Assembly (NCBI RefSeq): GCF_031501865.1
Contig: NZ_JARRCW010000001.1
Span: 2,811,001 to 2,875,000 of the forward strand
Source of the DNA: Pseudovibrio sp. M1P-2-3
Lineage (GTDB): Bacteria > Pseudomonadota > Alphaproteobacteria > Rhizobiales > Stappiaceae
Reading direction: 5' to 3'
DNA length: 64,000 bases
Both the position numbers and the translations under genes were made by a program. Positions 54,085 to 62,019 of the stretch are shown piece after piece (within the stretch, counting starts at the first letter, position 1; each line of letters starts with the position of its first letter). The notes under the pieces were generated by a model, which saw only the letters and a list, made by a program, of their open reading frames with translations, ran no database searches and had not been told where the DNA came from.

Positions 54085-55279
54085 GTCTTTTTCCTCTAAA
54101 TGGGGTAACGGTTACCCGCTCGTTTGGTTCACCCTTTAAGCCAATTTCAGCATTTGACAGGTAGCAGGCTGGGTCCTCTGCCCAAGGATCACCGGTAAGC
54201 TGCAGGGCTCGAATGCGGGTATTGCCGCCACAAACATCCTTAAAGGCACAGGCACCACAACGCCCTTTCAAAGGGCGTGGCCGCGTTCTGAGCTGAGCCA
54301 ATATCGGATCTTCACTGGTCCATAGCTTCGAGAACTTCGTGTCGTTTACGCTGCCGATTGTATAGTCGGACCAATAGGTATCAGGGTGTACCTGCCCTTG
54401 TGTATCTATGTTTGCAACACCAAGTCCGGAAGAGTTCCCGCCCCAAGCTTTAAGGTGCGTTGCAACATGCGCAGCCTTTTCCTCTCCGAACCGAGTTCGA
54501 ACCCAGTTCAGGAAATAAACCGCATCGGCATCATTGTTTCCGGTAACGATATCCAGCGGCGTACCGCCGCCGAGAGACTTCCACGCGTGATCGATAAGAA
54601 GGTCCAGACCCCAGCGGGTTCTAAGATGCTCCGCATCCTCGCCCCGATGTTTGTCGCCCCGCCCTGCATAGACCAAGTGGGAGAGGTAAAACTTATCGAC
54701 CCCCTCATCTTCGCAAAGCTTCAAAAGGTCAGGCAGGCTTTTGTAGTTTCCCTCAGTCAGCGTAAAACGCAGACCAACCTTGATGCCTCGTGCCTTGCAC
54801 TCGCGCACACCGCGTAAGGCTGTTTCAAAGGCACCATCTACACCGCGAAACCAATCATTGGTCTTGCCAATTCCATCGATGGAAATGCCAACATAATCAA
54901 AACCGATTTCCGCAACACGGTCGGCAGCGTCTCCATGGATTTTCGTGCCGTTGGTGGACAAGGCCAGCATACGCACAAGCTGGCGGGCGCGGGCGGCGAT
55001 TTGAAACAGGTCCGGCCGGTCCAAAGGCTCGCCGCCCGACAGGATTAAGGCTGGAATTTTAAACTGCCCCAAATCTTCCAGCGTCTCTAATGCCTGCTCA
55101 TTTGACAGCTCGCCGGGGAAGCTCACATCGGCAGAGATCGTATAGCAGTGGCGGCACTTGAGGTTGCAGCGGCGGGTCAGGTTCCAGATAACCACAGGTT
55201 TGACGATACCCGAGCCGCGACGGGGAGCAACCGGCGTGGGGGTCGTTATTTGGCTCATGTATTCAGAAAGACGAAACAT
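54059..55279 (-). CDS. nirJ: NirJ radical SAM enzyme of heme d1 synthesis
   Basis: The 406-residue protein has the radical SAM cluster motif CNLKCRHC (C38, C42, C45), then [12 protein letters not shown] and the remaining radical SAM barrel. The C-terminal SPASM-like part has [18 protein letters not shown], which binds an extra 4Fe-4S cluster. NirJ removes the propionate groups from 12,18-didecarboxysiroheme in the formation of heme d1. GAAGGAGG precedes the ATG at 55279. It lies between nirH and nirN, with a 26-base overlap with nirN. Confidence 0.94.
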   Translation of the reverse strand: MFRLSEYMSQITTPTPVAPRRGSGIVKPVVIWNLTRRCNLKCRHCYTISADVSFPGELSNEQALETLEDLGQFKIPALILSGGEPLDRPDLFQIAARARQLVRMLALSTNGTKIHGDAADRVAEIGFDYVGISIDGIGKTNDWFRGVDGAFETALRGVRECKARGIKVGLRFTLTEGNYKSLPDLLKLCEDEGVDKFYLSHLVYAGRGDKHRGEDAEHLRTRWGLDLLIDHAWKSLGGGTPLDIVTGNNDADAVYFLNWVRTRFGEEKAAHVATHLKAWGGNSSGLGVANIDTQGQVHPDTYWSDYTIGSVNDTKFSKLWTSEDPILAQLRTRPRPLKGRCGACAFKDVCGGNTRIRALQLTGDPWAEDPACYLSNAEIGLKGEPNERVTVTPFRGKRHDPAHRFA

Positions 55280-55282
55280 ACT

Positions 55283-55771
55283 TCAAGCCTCCTTCTTTCG
55301 CAGCCGTAGCCCGGTTTTCTTGAGAATGCGGGTGGAATAGAGAATATCATTGGATTTGCAGGAAGCCCCCAGCAAGTCAGCTATTTCCTGTTGCTTGTCG
55401 ATCACCTCTTCGCGGCTGGAGCCGTGGATCATGGCAAAGAGGTTATAGGGCCATGCGGGCAGTGCGCGCGGTCTGCGGTAGCAGTGGGTGACAAAGGGCA
55501 AGGCCCCCACTTGCTTACCCAGCCTTTCTACGCTTTCATCCTCCACATCCCAAACCGACATGCCATTTGCTGTCATGCCAAGGCGGTAGTGATTTGGAGC
55601 CGCGCCAATGCGGCGAATGACGCCTTGCGCCTGCATGGCCTCCAGCCGTTCCAAAACGATCGCTTCAGTGAGGCCAACTGTTTTTGCAATGGCCTCATAG
55701 GGAGCGGCAACAAGGGGCAGGCCCGCTTGTGTGGCTTCAATGATTTTTCTGTCCAGTTCGCTTAATGTCAT
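55283..55771 (-). CDS. nirH: NirH, Lrp/AsnC-like siroheme decarboxylase subunit
   Basis: The 162-residue protein has an Lrp/AsnC-type winged helix (about 1-60, LDRKIIEATQAGLPLVAAPY with VLERLEAMQAQGVIRRIG) and an AsnC ligand-like domain (about 65-150) with HRLGMTANGMSVWDV and YNLFAMIHG. It is part of the NirDLGH complex that decarboxylates siroheme at C12 and C18. It is called NirH from the gene order (DL, G, H); the four proteins are paralogues, so G and H could be swapped. It overlaps nirG by four bases. Confidence 0.85.
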   Translation of the reverse strand: MTLSELDRKIIEATQAGLPLVAAPYEAIAKTVGLTEAIVLERLEAMQAQGVIRRIGAAPNHYRLGMTANGMSVWDVEDESVERLGKQVGALPFVTHCYRRPRALPAWPYNLFAMIHGSSREEVIDKQQEIADLLGASCKSNDILYSTRILKKTGLRLRKKEA

Positions 55772-56223
55772 GCCACCACCCGAAACCCGATGAAGTATTC
55801 CTGTTCTTTGGGAAAACAGTGAACTTTCAAACCTGTTTTTTGCTCGATTTGGGCCGCGACTGCAGCAATTTCACTTTCCGCTTCCGTGGCCAGCACGAAC
55901 CACATGTTCAATTCATGGGAGCGCTGATAATTATGGGCGACTTCCGGAAAGGCGTTCACTACCTCTGTCACGTTCTCAAACCGCTCCTCAGGTACGGCGA
56001 TTGCGCACAGGCAGAACGCGCCGCCCATGGCCTGCGCATCGAAGAACGGGCCAAAGCGTGTGAGAATGCCCGTATCGCGCAGGGTTTGAATACGCGTAAT
56101 CACCTGCTCTTCGTCAATACCAATCTCTTTCCCGATCTGCGCGAAAGGTCTTTGGGTCAAAGGTAAAGTGTCTTGCAGACGGTTAATCAATTTGCGGTCG
56201 ATCTCATCCAATGGCGTGGTCAT
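55768..56223 (-). CDS. nirG: NirG, Lrp/AsnC-like siroheme decarboxylase subunit
   Basis: The 151-residue protein has the winged-helix half (LDEIDRKLINRLQDTLPLTQRPF, about 5-28) and an AsnC-like half that contains AMGGAFCLCAIAVPEERFENV and HNYQRSHELNMWFVLATE. The start at 56223 is inside an ATGA overlap with nirDL; a longer frame upstream adds 19 improbable residues. With NirDL and NirH it forms the siroheme decarboxylase. Confidence 0.86.
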   Translation of the reverse strand: MTTPLDEIDRKLINRLQDTLPLTQRPFAQIGKEIGIDEEQVITRIQTLRDTGILTRFGPFFDAQAMGGAFCLCAIAVPEERFENVTEVVNAFPEVAHNYQRSHELNMWFVLATEAESEIAAVAAQIEQKTGLKVHCFPKEQEYFIGFRVVA

Positions 56224-57212
56224 GCAGCCACCTCCCGTCCCACAGAAATCAAAGCCCCTGTCTGCTTGTAGCAGTGGCACGAAAACAGCACTTCGTGGCT
56301 GACACCGTTGAGCTGTGGAAGTTCACGGGCCCTGTTCAAAATCTCACCCGCTTCACTGCGGCTGCGTGCGTGGATCATGCAATAAAGGCGGTAGGGCCAA
56401 ACTCCGGGAACCGGGCGGCGCTCATAGCATAGCGTGACACCAGAAGTACCGGCCAGTGCTTTGCCTGCCGCCTCAACATTACCCGCATCCACATCCCACA
56501 CCACCATGGCATTGGAACTCCAGCCCAACGGGCGGTGGCGCACAATAACACCGAGGCGGGAAATGATACCCGCACTAAGCAAAGCCTTGATGCGGGCAAG
56601 AATATCCGTTTCGCTTCGCCCGAGTTGGCTGGCAACTTTCTGATAGGGGGTTTCACAAATCGGCATCCCCCCTGTGAGAACTTGCAGGATGTCCCGATCG
56701 CCCTCTTGCAGCACATCCATTTGCACTGCTTTGCGAGCAACACGGTGTGCCTTTGTTTTTTTCAAGCTGAAACCCAGATCAACGTTGAAAGGGCGAACCA
56801 AAGGCAAGTCCAAAACGCGCAAGCCTGTTTCCATACCAATTTGCGCCAGCGTCTGCTCTACATGCTTGCGGTCTGGCCCCGTGGCGACGAACCACAGGTT
56901 CCAAAAGTTCTCCCGCTGGTATGAATGGTTGACCCCTTCAAACCGCCCGATAATTTCCGCGGTTTCCGCCAGCCGTTCCTGCGGTGCAGCCACTGCTGCC
57001 AGTGTACTGGCCGATATGCTGTTTGGGGTGCAGGTGCCACCTACCCGGCTAATGCGGCCTGAACTACGCAGCTTCTCAAGTCTGTCAACGACTTCCTCCT
57101 CGCTGCAACCAAGCTCCTGCGCCACTACCAAAAAAGGGCGCGCGCAGAGTGGAAAATCCCGTTGCCATTCGTCCAGCAATCTCAAATCTAGAGGGTCAAG
57201 ACGTTTTTCCAT
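56220..57212 (-). CDS. nirDL: NirDL fusion, siroheme decarboxylase subunit
   Basis: The 330-residue protein is a head-to-tail fusion of two Lrp/AsnC-like units, the first beginning LDPLDLRLLDEWQRDFPLCARPF and the second near residue 170 (LQEGDRDILQVLTGGMPICETPY). Each has a winged helix and an AsnC-like half with H-S-Y-Q-R or equivalents. Fused nirDL genes are common in alphaproteobacterial nir clusters. It starts 3 bases after the nirF stop. Confidence 0.9.
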   Translation of the reverse strand: MEKRLDPLDLRLLDEWQRDFPLCARPFLVVAQELGCSEEEVVDRLEKLRSSGRISRVGGTCTPNSISASTLAAVAAPQERLAETAEIIGRFEGVNHSYQRENFWNLWFVATGPDRKHVEQTLAQIGMETGLRVLDLPLVRPFNVDLGFSLKKTKAHRVARKAVQMDVLQEGDRDILQVLTGGMPICETPYQKVASQLGRSETDILARIKALLSAGIISRLGVIVRHRPLGWSSNAMVVWDVDAGNVEAAGKALAGTSGVTLCYERRPVPGVWPYRLYCMIHARSRSEAGEILNRARELPQLNGVSHEVLFSCHCYKQTGALISVGREVAA

Positions 57213-57215
57213 GTC

Positions 57216-58367
57216 TCACAGCCCCGTTTTATGAGCACGTGCGGTGAAAAAGATGCCCGATGGTTTGTCGGCTTTAATCTCACCAATCTTCTGAAAGGTG
57301 CGCGTGTCGTAGATCATCACGGTTCCCGCATCACGTACCGAAATCCAAACCTCATGCCCACGCGGCGTAAATTCCATGTGCAGCACAGCGGGACCCGGCT
57401 TGAACTCATGCACCACCTGTTTGGTCAGCGTGTCGATAACCTGAATGGTGTCGTTCAAAGGATGGGCGAAGTTCACCCAGATGTGGCGTCCATCAGGCCG
57501 TGCCATAGCGAAAACCGGCTGCCCGTATGTGTCTGTACGCCCTGTCTCTAGAAGGGTCTTGCTATCAATCCAAAGCACTTGATTGTGACCAACGGCGGGT
57601 AGAACAAACTCCTGACCAGCCTTGGCCCAACCTTCCAAGTGAGGCATTTTGTAGACGGGAAGGTCCTTCATTCCACGGCCATAGTTTGGCAGAACGCGGA
57701 TTGGTTCAGGACTTTCCTGCCAAAGGTCCAATGCGGTCAGGCCGTCTTCTCCAAACAGGCCCGTGATGTAGGTGCGACCATCTTCGGTGATCAGCGCATC
57801 ATATGGGTTGGTACCCATTTCCTTGACTTTGGAAAGCTTTAACTCGTCAGATGAGAAATCCGCAATCCATGTTTCACCATCATCCCAGAGGGTAAAGACG
57901 AACTTACGGCCCGGAACGTCCACCAAGCCGATGGTTTTTGATGCCGTGGGGATATCGGCAACCATCTCCAAGGTTTTTGCGTCAAAGACGCGGACGCCGC
58001 CGGGCTCGTAGTTCGAGACAGCAACAAGTTTGCCGTCATCGGAAATTGCACCGCCGATTGAATTGCCGCCTTGAATGACCCGTTTGACGACTTTACGCTC
58101 CACAATATCGACTTTGCTAAGCCCCCCATCTCGCCCGAAGACATAAGCAAAGCGTTGATCGGGGGAATAAACCAAACTTGCGTGGGAAAGGTCACCCAGC
58201 CCTTCAATACGGTCAATCGCGGCGTGCTCGGACTGATCAATCAGAACAAGCGATCCTTTGGCCCGTTCCACCACCAGCCCCAAATCTCCCGTTGAGATAA
58301 TTTCATCGGCCTGTGCGGCACCGCCCATTAAAAACAGGGCCGTAACCAAACTGAAAATGCGTTTCAT
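57216..58367 (-). CDS. nirF: NirF, d1-propeller protein of heme d1 synthesis
   Basis: The 383-residue precursor has a signal peptide ending GGAAQA and then an eight-bladed d1-type propeller, without a cytochrome c domain. Typical blade sequences are VIDTLTKQVVHEF and MIYDTRTFQKIG. NirF binds heme d1 precursors and is needed for d1 assembly in the periplasm. The ATG at 58367 with AAAGGA before it is preferred; an upstream in-frame GTG (58385) overlaps the nirC stop and is the alternative. Confidence 0.91.
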   Translation of the reverse strand: MKRIFSLVTALFLMGGAAQADEIISTGDLGLVVERAKGSLVLIDQSEHAAIDRIEGLGDLSHASLVYSPDQRFAYVFGRDGGLSKVDIVERKVVKRVIQGGNSIGGAISDDGKLVAVSNYEPGGVRVFDAKTLEMVADIPTASKTIGLVDVPGRKFVFTLWDDGETWIADFSSDELKLSKVKEMGTNPYDALITEDGRTYITGLFGEDGLTALDLWQESPEPIRVLPNYGRGMKDLPVYKMPHLEGWAKAGQEFVLPAVGHNQVLWIDSKTLLETGRTDTYGQPVFAMARPDGRHIWVNFAHPLNDTIQVIDTLTKQVVHEFKPGPAVLHMEFTPRGHEVWISVRDAGTVMIYDTRTFQKIGEIKADKPSGIFFTARAHKTGL

Positions 58368-58381
58368 ATGGGGTGTCCTTT

Positions 58382-58684
58382 TCACTTTGGGCCTTCCAAA
58401 AGATATTCAGCAATCCAACGCGCTTCGCGCTCCGACATCAGAGGGCGCCAAGGCGGCATGGCTGTTCCTGGAATTCCGTCGAGTATGACAATGGAGAGGG
58501 TATCAACGTCGTAGTGGGAAATTGCAGTGGAGCGCAGCTCCGGCCCCAGCCCACCCTTCAAGGTCAGCCCGTGACAGGAACCGCAATCTTGATGCACCAG
58601 ATTGGCAAGCTCTTTCTCGTTTATGGCGTCTTCAGCAAATGCAGCGCTGCTCATAAAAAGAAACAGGAGCAAGAAACTACGCAT
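58382..58684 (-). CDS. nirC: NirC, small c-type cytochrome
   Basis: The 100-residue precursor has a signal peptide ending SSAAFA and a single heme c site CGSCH (about residues 34-38). The distal ligand region contains PGTAMPPW with a Met. It is the usual NirC of heme d1 clusters, an electron carrier to NirN or NirS maturation. The ATG at 58684 overlaps the nirE stop by 8 bases. The longer open frame in the nirE gene is a shadow. Confidence 0.88.
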   Translation of the reverse strand: MRSFLLLFLFMSSAAFAEDAINEKELANLVHQDCGSCHGLTLKGGLGPELRSTAISHYDVDTLSIVILDGIPGTAMPPWRPLMSEREARWIAEYLLEGPK

Positions 58685-59474
58685 GATTGACCATTTCTGC
58701 GTACTGATCCTGATCTTCCCGCGCTTTTTCCAAAAACGCATCGGCAGGCCACTCGTTGCACACGGTGACCACCTTGCCGATGATGAACAGAACAGGCGCT
58801 TCCAACCCCGCTTCACGGCTATCATTTGCAATGCGGCCAAGGCTAGAGAACATTCGGGTTTCGCGCGGTGTAGTGGCGTTGGCCACTGCCATCACCGGCG
58901 TACTATCATTTAAACCTGCAGCCATCAGGCGCATGGCGATCTGGCCGATATTGGCAACGCCCATATAGACCACAAGTGTTGTCTCATCACTGGCCAGACT
59001 TTTCCAATCCAGATCCAGATCACCATCTGCCTGCCTGTGCCCGGTCACATACCGAACACCCGTTGCCAGACCACGATGCGTGAGAGGCACCCCGCACGAG
59101 GAGGCCGCCCCTTGAGCTGCCGTAATTCCCGGTGCGTACTGGACTTCTATACCGTGAGATTGCAGGTGCGCGGCTTCTTCGGATCCACGCCCGAAAATCA
59201 ACGGGTCACCGCCTTTCAGCCTTGCAACCGTTTTTCCTTGAAGCGCAAGGTCCACAAGAATCTGGTTGATTTCCTCCTGTTTAACAGGATGGAAATTTGG
59301 GGTTTTTCCTACAAAAACCTTTTCTGACTCGGCGGGAACAAGCTTCATGATTTCATCGGAAACCAGACGGTCATAAACAATGGCATCCGCTTCTTTAATC
59401 ATCCGCACAGCGCGCAGGGTAAGGAGTTCAACGTCGCCGGGTCCTGCCCCTATAAGAAAGACTTTACCAGTCAT
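58677..59474 (-). CDS. nirE: NirE, uroporphyrinogen-III C-methyltransferase (SUMT)
   Basis: The 265-residue protein is a SUMT. GAGPGDVELLTLRAV is the N-terminal SAM-binding loop, YDRLVSDEIMKLVP follows, VARLKGGDPLIFGRGSEE is the second SUMT signature, and VVYMGVANIGQIA and TPVMAVANATTP close the active site. It methylates uroporphyrinogen III at C2 and C7 to give precorrin-2, the first dedicated step toward heme d1. It is the first gene after the FNR-type box at 59538 and overlaps nirC by 8 bases. No precorrin-2 dehydrogenase domain is fused. Confidence 0.95.
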   Translation of the reverse strand: MTGKVFLIGAGPGDVELLTLRAVRMIKEADAIVYDRLVSDEIMKLVPAESEKVFVGKTPNFHPVKQEEINQILVDLALQGKTVARLKGGDPLIFGRGSEEAAHLQSHGIEVQYAPGITAAQGAASSCGVPLTHRGLATGVRYVTGHRQADGDLDLDWKSLASDETTLVVYMGVANIGQIAMRLMAAGLNDSTPVMAVANATTPRETRMFSSLGRIANDSREAGLEAPVLFIIGKVVTVCNEWPADAFLEKAREDQDQYAEMVNHA

Positions 59475-59537
59475 GAACCCTCAAACCTCCTGAGATTTTT
59501 TGTTAAGTTATGATTGCTTATTTCGAGAGGGATTTGC

Positions 59538-59551
59538 TTGACTTTAATCAA
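59538..59551. promoter_or_regulatory. FNR/NNR-type box upstream of nirE
   Basis: TTGACTTTAATCAA matches TTGA[TC]-N4-[AG]TCAA. It lies 64 bases before the nirE start on the minus strand, giving nirECF-DL-GHJN a promoter separate from that of nirS. Confidence 0.75.
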
Positions 59552-59591
59552 CGCAGCTCAGCAATCTTTGGAAAACTTTTATCTATGTTCG

Positions 59592-60011
59592 TCAAGGTGT
59601 TACGCTGACCATGCCAATCATTTTCTGAGTTTCCCAATGGGGGCCACATAAATACTTTTGCTCACCTGCAGACAAGAAGGTGAATTCAAAAGTCTCCTTT
59701 GGGAAAAGGCGAAGAGATTCAGGCTCGTTTGTTTCATTGAGATGCACCGTGTGGCTGGTGCGCTTGTCCACATTCACCCAGCGCACAGTTGTGCCCGCGC
59801 GCACGCTCACTTTCTCAGGGCAAAAGCGGTATTTGTACATCTTCACAACAACCGCATCGCTGACCTTGGCAGAGGGCTGGCCATATAGCTCCACATAACG
59901 CTGCTCGGCTTTTGCGCATAATTTTGAGGTGTCATCGGCAGCCAGCACATCTGAGCCCATTATCAGCAGACCGGATAATGCGAGAGTGAGACCTGATAAT
60001 TTTGAAAACAT
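59592..60011 (-). CDS. Periplasmic cupredoxin-like protein within the nir cluster
   Basis: The 139-residue precursor has a signal peptide ending DVLAA. The mature part has a cupredoxin fold with a full type 1 copper set: a His in SHTVH, then Cys in YLCGPH, His in GPHW and Met in QKMIG, as in plastocyanin- and pseudoazurin-like proteins. The N-terminal half has an extra helical segment with one further Cys (KLCAKAEQRYVELY). It lies between the NirT-like gene and nirE, so it is a candidate periplasmic electron donor to NirS or partner of d1 assembly. Hairpins separate it from the NirT-like gene. Family firm, partner inferred. Confidence 0.8.
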   Translation of the reverse strand: MFSKLSGLTLALSGLLIMGSDVLAADDTSKLCAKAEQRYVELYGQPSAKVSDAVVVKMYKYRFCPEKVSVRAGTTVRWVNVDKRTSHTVHLNETNEPESLRLFPKETFEFTFLSAGEQKYLCGPHWETQKMIGMVSVTP

Positions 60012-60032
60012 AGTGCCTGCCCTAAAGAGAAT

Positions 60033-60060
60033 AAGGGCGGCCTAATATTAGGCCGCCCTT
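60033..60060 (-). terminator. Intercistronic hairpin between the NirT-like and cupredoxin genes
   Basis: AAGGGCGGCC / GGCCGCCCTT is a perfect 10-bp stem with loop TAATATTA. On the minus strand it is followed by TTATTCTCTTT. It probably attenuates transcription into the cupredoxin gene or protects the 3' end of the nirS-nirT mRNA. Confidence 0.7.
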
Positions 60061-60065
60061 TGAGT

Positions 60066-61856
60066 TTATTGTTTCACAACGTTGATTTGCGCTGTCTCAT
60101 CATCCAGTGCCAGACTGGTGTTGAGTGTGACGTGGTGGAACCGCGCCGATGCAAAGTCATCGTGAATGGCAAACCCTACTGTGTAGGTTTTACCGAGTTC
60201 CAGAGGAACATCTCCAACTGCTTTCGAGTTCAAGGGACGTGAGAACACAACGGTCCACATGCCACCTTCAAGGTTCGCAGTTGCGCTGATTTCGCCTTCA
60301 TTCTCAACACGGCGCTCCAAAAGATACCCATTGGACGCGCTGCCATCTGCGTAGACGCGAAGCAGGTCCATATAGGTTCCCTCATTCAAGAGCTGGTCGA
60401 TCTCTTCAGCGGATTTCAGCTTGTCCCAGCCACCCTGTGCCTTGCCGCGGCGACCTTTGACCTCGATCTTTGTGCGAGACTCGCTGAGGTACTTGGAGAC
60501 AGACTTGAGTGCATTCAAACGCTCGGCAGTCTCACCGGAGTTGGCAATGACCTCGTCATCCGGATCAAACGGCATGTAGGTGTTGTCTGCATGGCATGTT
60601 GCCCAGCAGCCCACCTGTTCACCCATTTTGATCCCCGTTCCAGTGATCATCATGGCCACTTTGATCTGGTTATCCGGATCCAGCTTACCGCCTTCCACAA
60701 ATGGAACAGGAGCATGCGGTGCATCTGGCCATTGCAGACGGAAGTAGACGTTTTCATCGTCATGAGCAGCTTGCACGGTTGCGTTGATGATACCGCGCTT
60801 GCCCGGAATTGGAGTTGGCTCGGTGTTATCCGTCCCCTTCACAATCTTGTTGCCGATTGTTTCAAGCTCTTTGGCGTGACAGGTTGTGCACTGGTCGCCC
60901 CCTTTGGTCAGCGGGCGTGCACCGCCATGTTGTTTGCCGTTTTGAACAAACTCGAAGGATGCTTGACCGGGATAGAACAGGGTTAGCTCGGAAGGTACAA
61001 CAGAGTTCCAGTCAACATGTGATGCAACTGCATCCCCTGCCGCCTGCTCAGCATCGGCTCCGCCAGAAGCTTTTGCTTTTTCTTCTGCCAGCGCGGTTTC
61101 AACAGCAGCAGCAATCTGAGCCTGAACAGCTTCCCGCTCTGCCTTTTTTGCAGCCTTTACCGCTTGTGCTTCTGCTTCTTCTCTAGCTTCTACCCGTGCA
61201 AGACTTTCAAGGTATGCCTGCGGAATCTCGCGGGCAAACTTGGAGTTCGGGGCTTCAATTTTCTCCAGATACTCTTCCGGTGCCCGATCGCGTACATTTG
61301 TGTGCGCGATGCCTTTGTGGCAATCGATACAGGTCTGACCTGTTTCCATGGCGTTCATGTGCTGCTGACGGGCACGCGGACGCTGAAACTCCGGCATCAT
61401 GGATTCGAAATCATGACAGTTCCGGCACTCGCGAGAGTCGGTCGCTTTCATCCGCTCCCATTCATTCATGGCCAGATGAATGCGTTTCTTGTCAAATTTT
61501 TCAGGGGTATTGATCGTGCCGACCATTTTGCCCCAAAGCTCTTTGGACGCCTTGACCTTACGGATCATTTTGTGGGTCCAGTCTTTGGGAACATGGCAAT
61601 CAGAGCACACCGCACCAACGCCCGAGCGGTTCACATCGTGAATTGTGCCCTGATATTCTTGATAGACAAAGTCATTCATCTCGTGACACGAGACACAAAA
61701 ATCTTTTGTATTTGTCGCTTCCATGGCGGTGTTGAAACCGCCCCAAAAAACAATGCCGGCAACGAAGGCCCCGGCGATACCTGCGACCGGCATCCCCCAG
61801 AGGAAATACCTGCGCCAGATCGGCTTTTTCGTTTCCGGTACTTTGGGCTGGCTCAT
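60066..61856 (-). CDS. NapC/NirT-type multiheme cytochrome fused to a heme-binding EB_dh-like domain
   Basis: The 596-residue protein begins like NapC/NirT: a membrane anchor (about residues 15-42) and four CxxCH sites (CVSCH, CSDCH, CRNCH, CIDCH) with the usual quinol-dehydrogenase layout. A long Ala/Glu/Lys-rich, probably coiled-coil linker (about 220-270) leads to a second part with CTTCH and then CWATCH, a CX3CH site. The rest resembles the heme-binding domain of cytochrome c-552/ethylbenzene dehydrogenase gamma subunits (for example YFRLQWPDAPHA and YTVGFAIHDDFASARFHHVT). It should pass quinol electrons to the periplasm for NirS or other nir proteins. The start at 61856 follows GAGGGAGC. 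Confidence 0.85.
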   Translation of the reverse strand: MSQPKVPETKKPIWRRYFLWGMPVAGIAGAFVAGIVFWGGFNTAMEATNTKDFCVSCHEMNDFVYQEYQGTIHDVNRSGVGAVCSDCHVPKDWTHKMIRKVKASKELWGKMVGTINTPEKFDKKRIHLAMNEWERMKATDSRECRNCHDFESMMPEFQRPRARQQHMNAMETGQTCIDCHKGIAHTNVRDRAPEEYLEKIEAPNSKFAREIPQAYLESLARVEAREEAEAQAVKAAKKAEREAVQAQIAAAVETALAEEKAKASGGADAEQAAGDAVASHVDWNSVVPSELTLFYPGQASFEFVQNGKQHGGARPLTKGGDQCTTCHAKELETIGNKIVKGTDNTEPTPIPGKRGIINATVQAAHDDENVYFRLQWPDAPHAPVPFVEGGKLDPDNQIKVAMMITGTGIKMGEQVGCWATCHADNTYMPFDPDDEVIANSGETAERLNALKSVSKYLSESRTKIEVKGRRGKAQGGWDKLKSAEEIDQLLNEGTYMDLLRVYADGSASNGYLLERRVENEGEISATANLEGGMWTVVFSRPLNSKAVGDVPLELGKTYTVGFAIHDDFASARFHHVTLNTSLALDDETAQINVVKQ

Positions 61857-61969
61857 TTCCAAGCTCCCTCGTAGCTGAGTACGGTAGCCTCGCGGTGCCA
61901 TTGGACCATCCTGAAAAGGTGGCACTCATAAATGCTTCTGGCAGGTTTGCTCCACGAGGGGGTGTATAT

Positions 61970-62000
61970 GAAAGGGGCGGACGAACCGCCCGCCCCTTTC
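61970..62000. terminator. Intercistronic hairpin between nirS and the NirT-like gene
   Basis: GAAAGGGGCGG (61970-61980) and CCGCCCCTTTC (61990-62000) are perfect 11-base arms, 20 bases past the nirS stop. On the minus strand only a short TTTC follows; the T run is on the plus side. It may be a partial terminator or mRNA-stabilising structure that raises nirS level over downstream genes. Confidence 0.6.
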
Positions 62001-62019
62001 ATTTTTTTAGGTTCACTCA

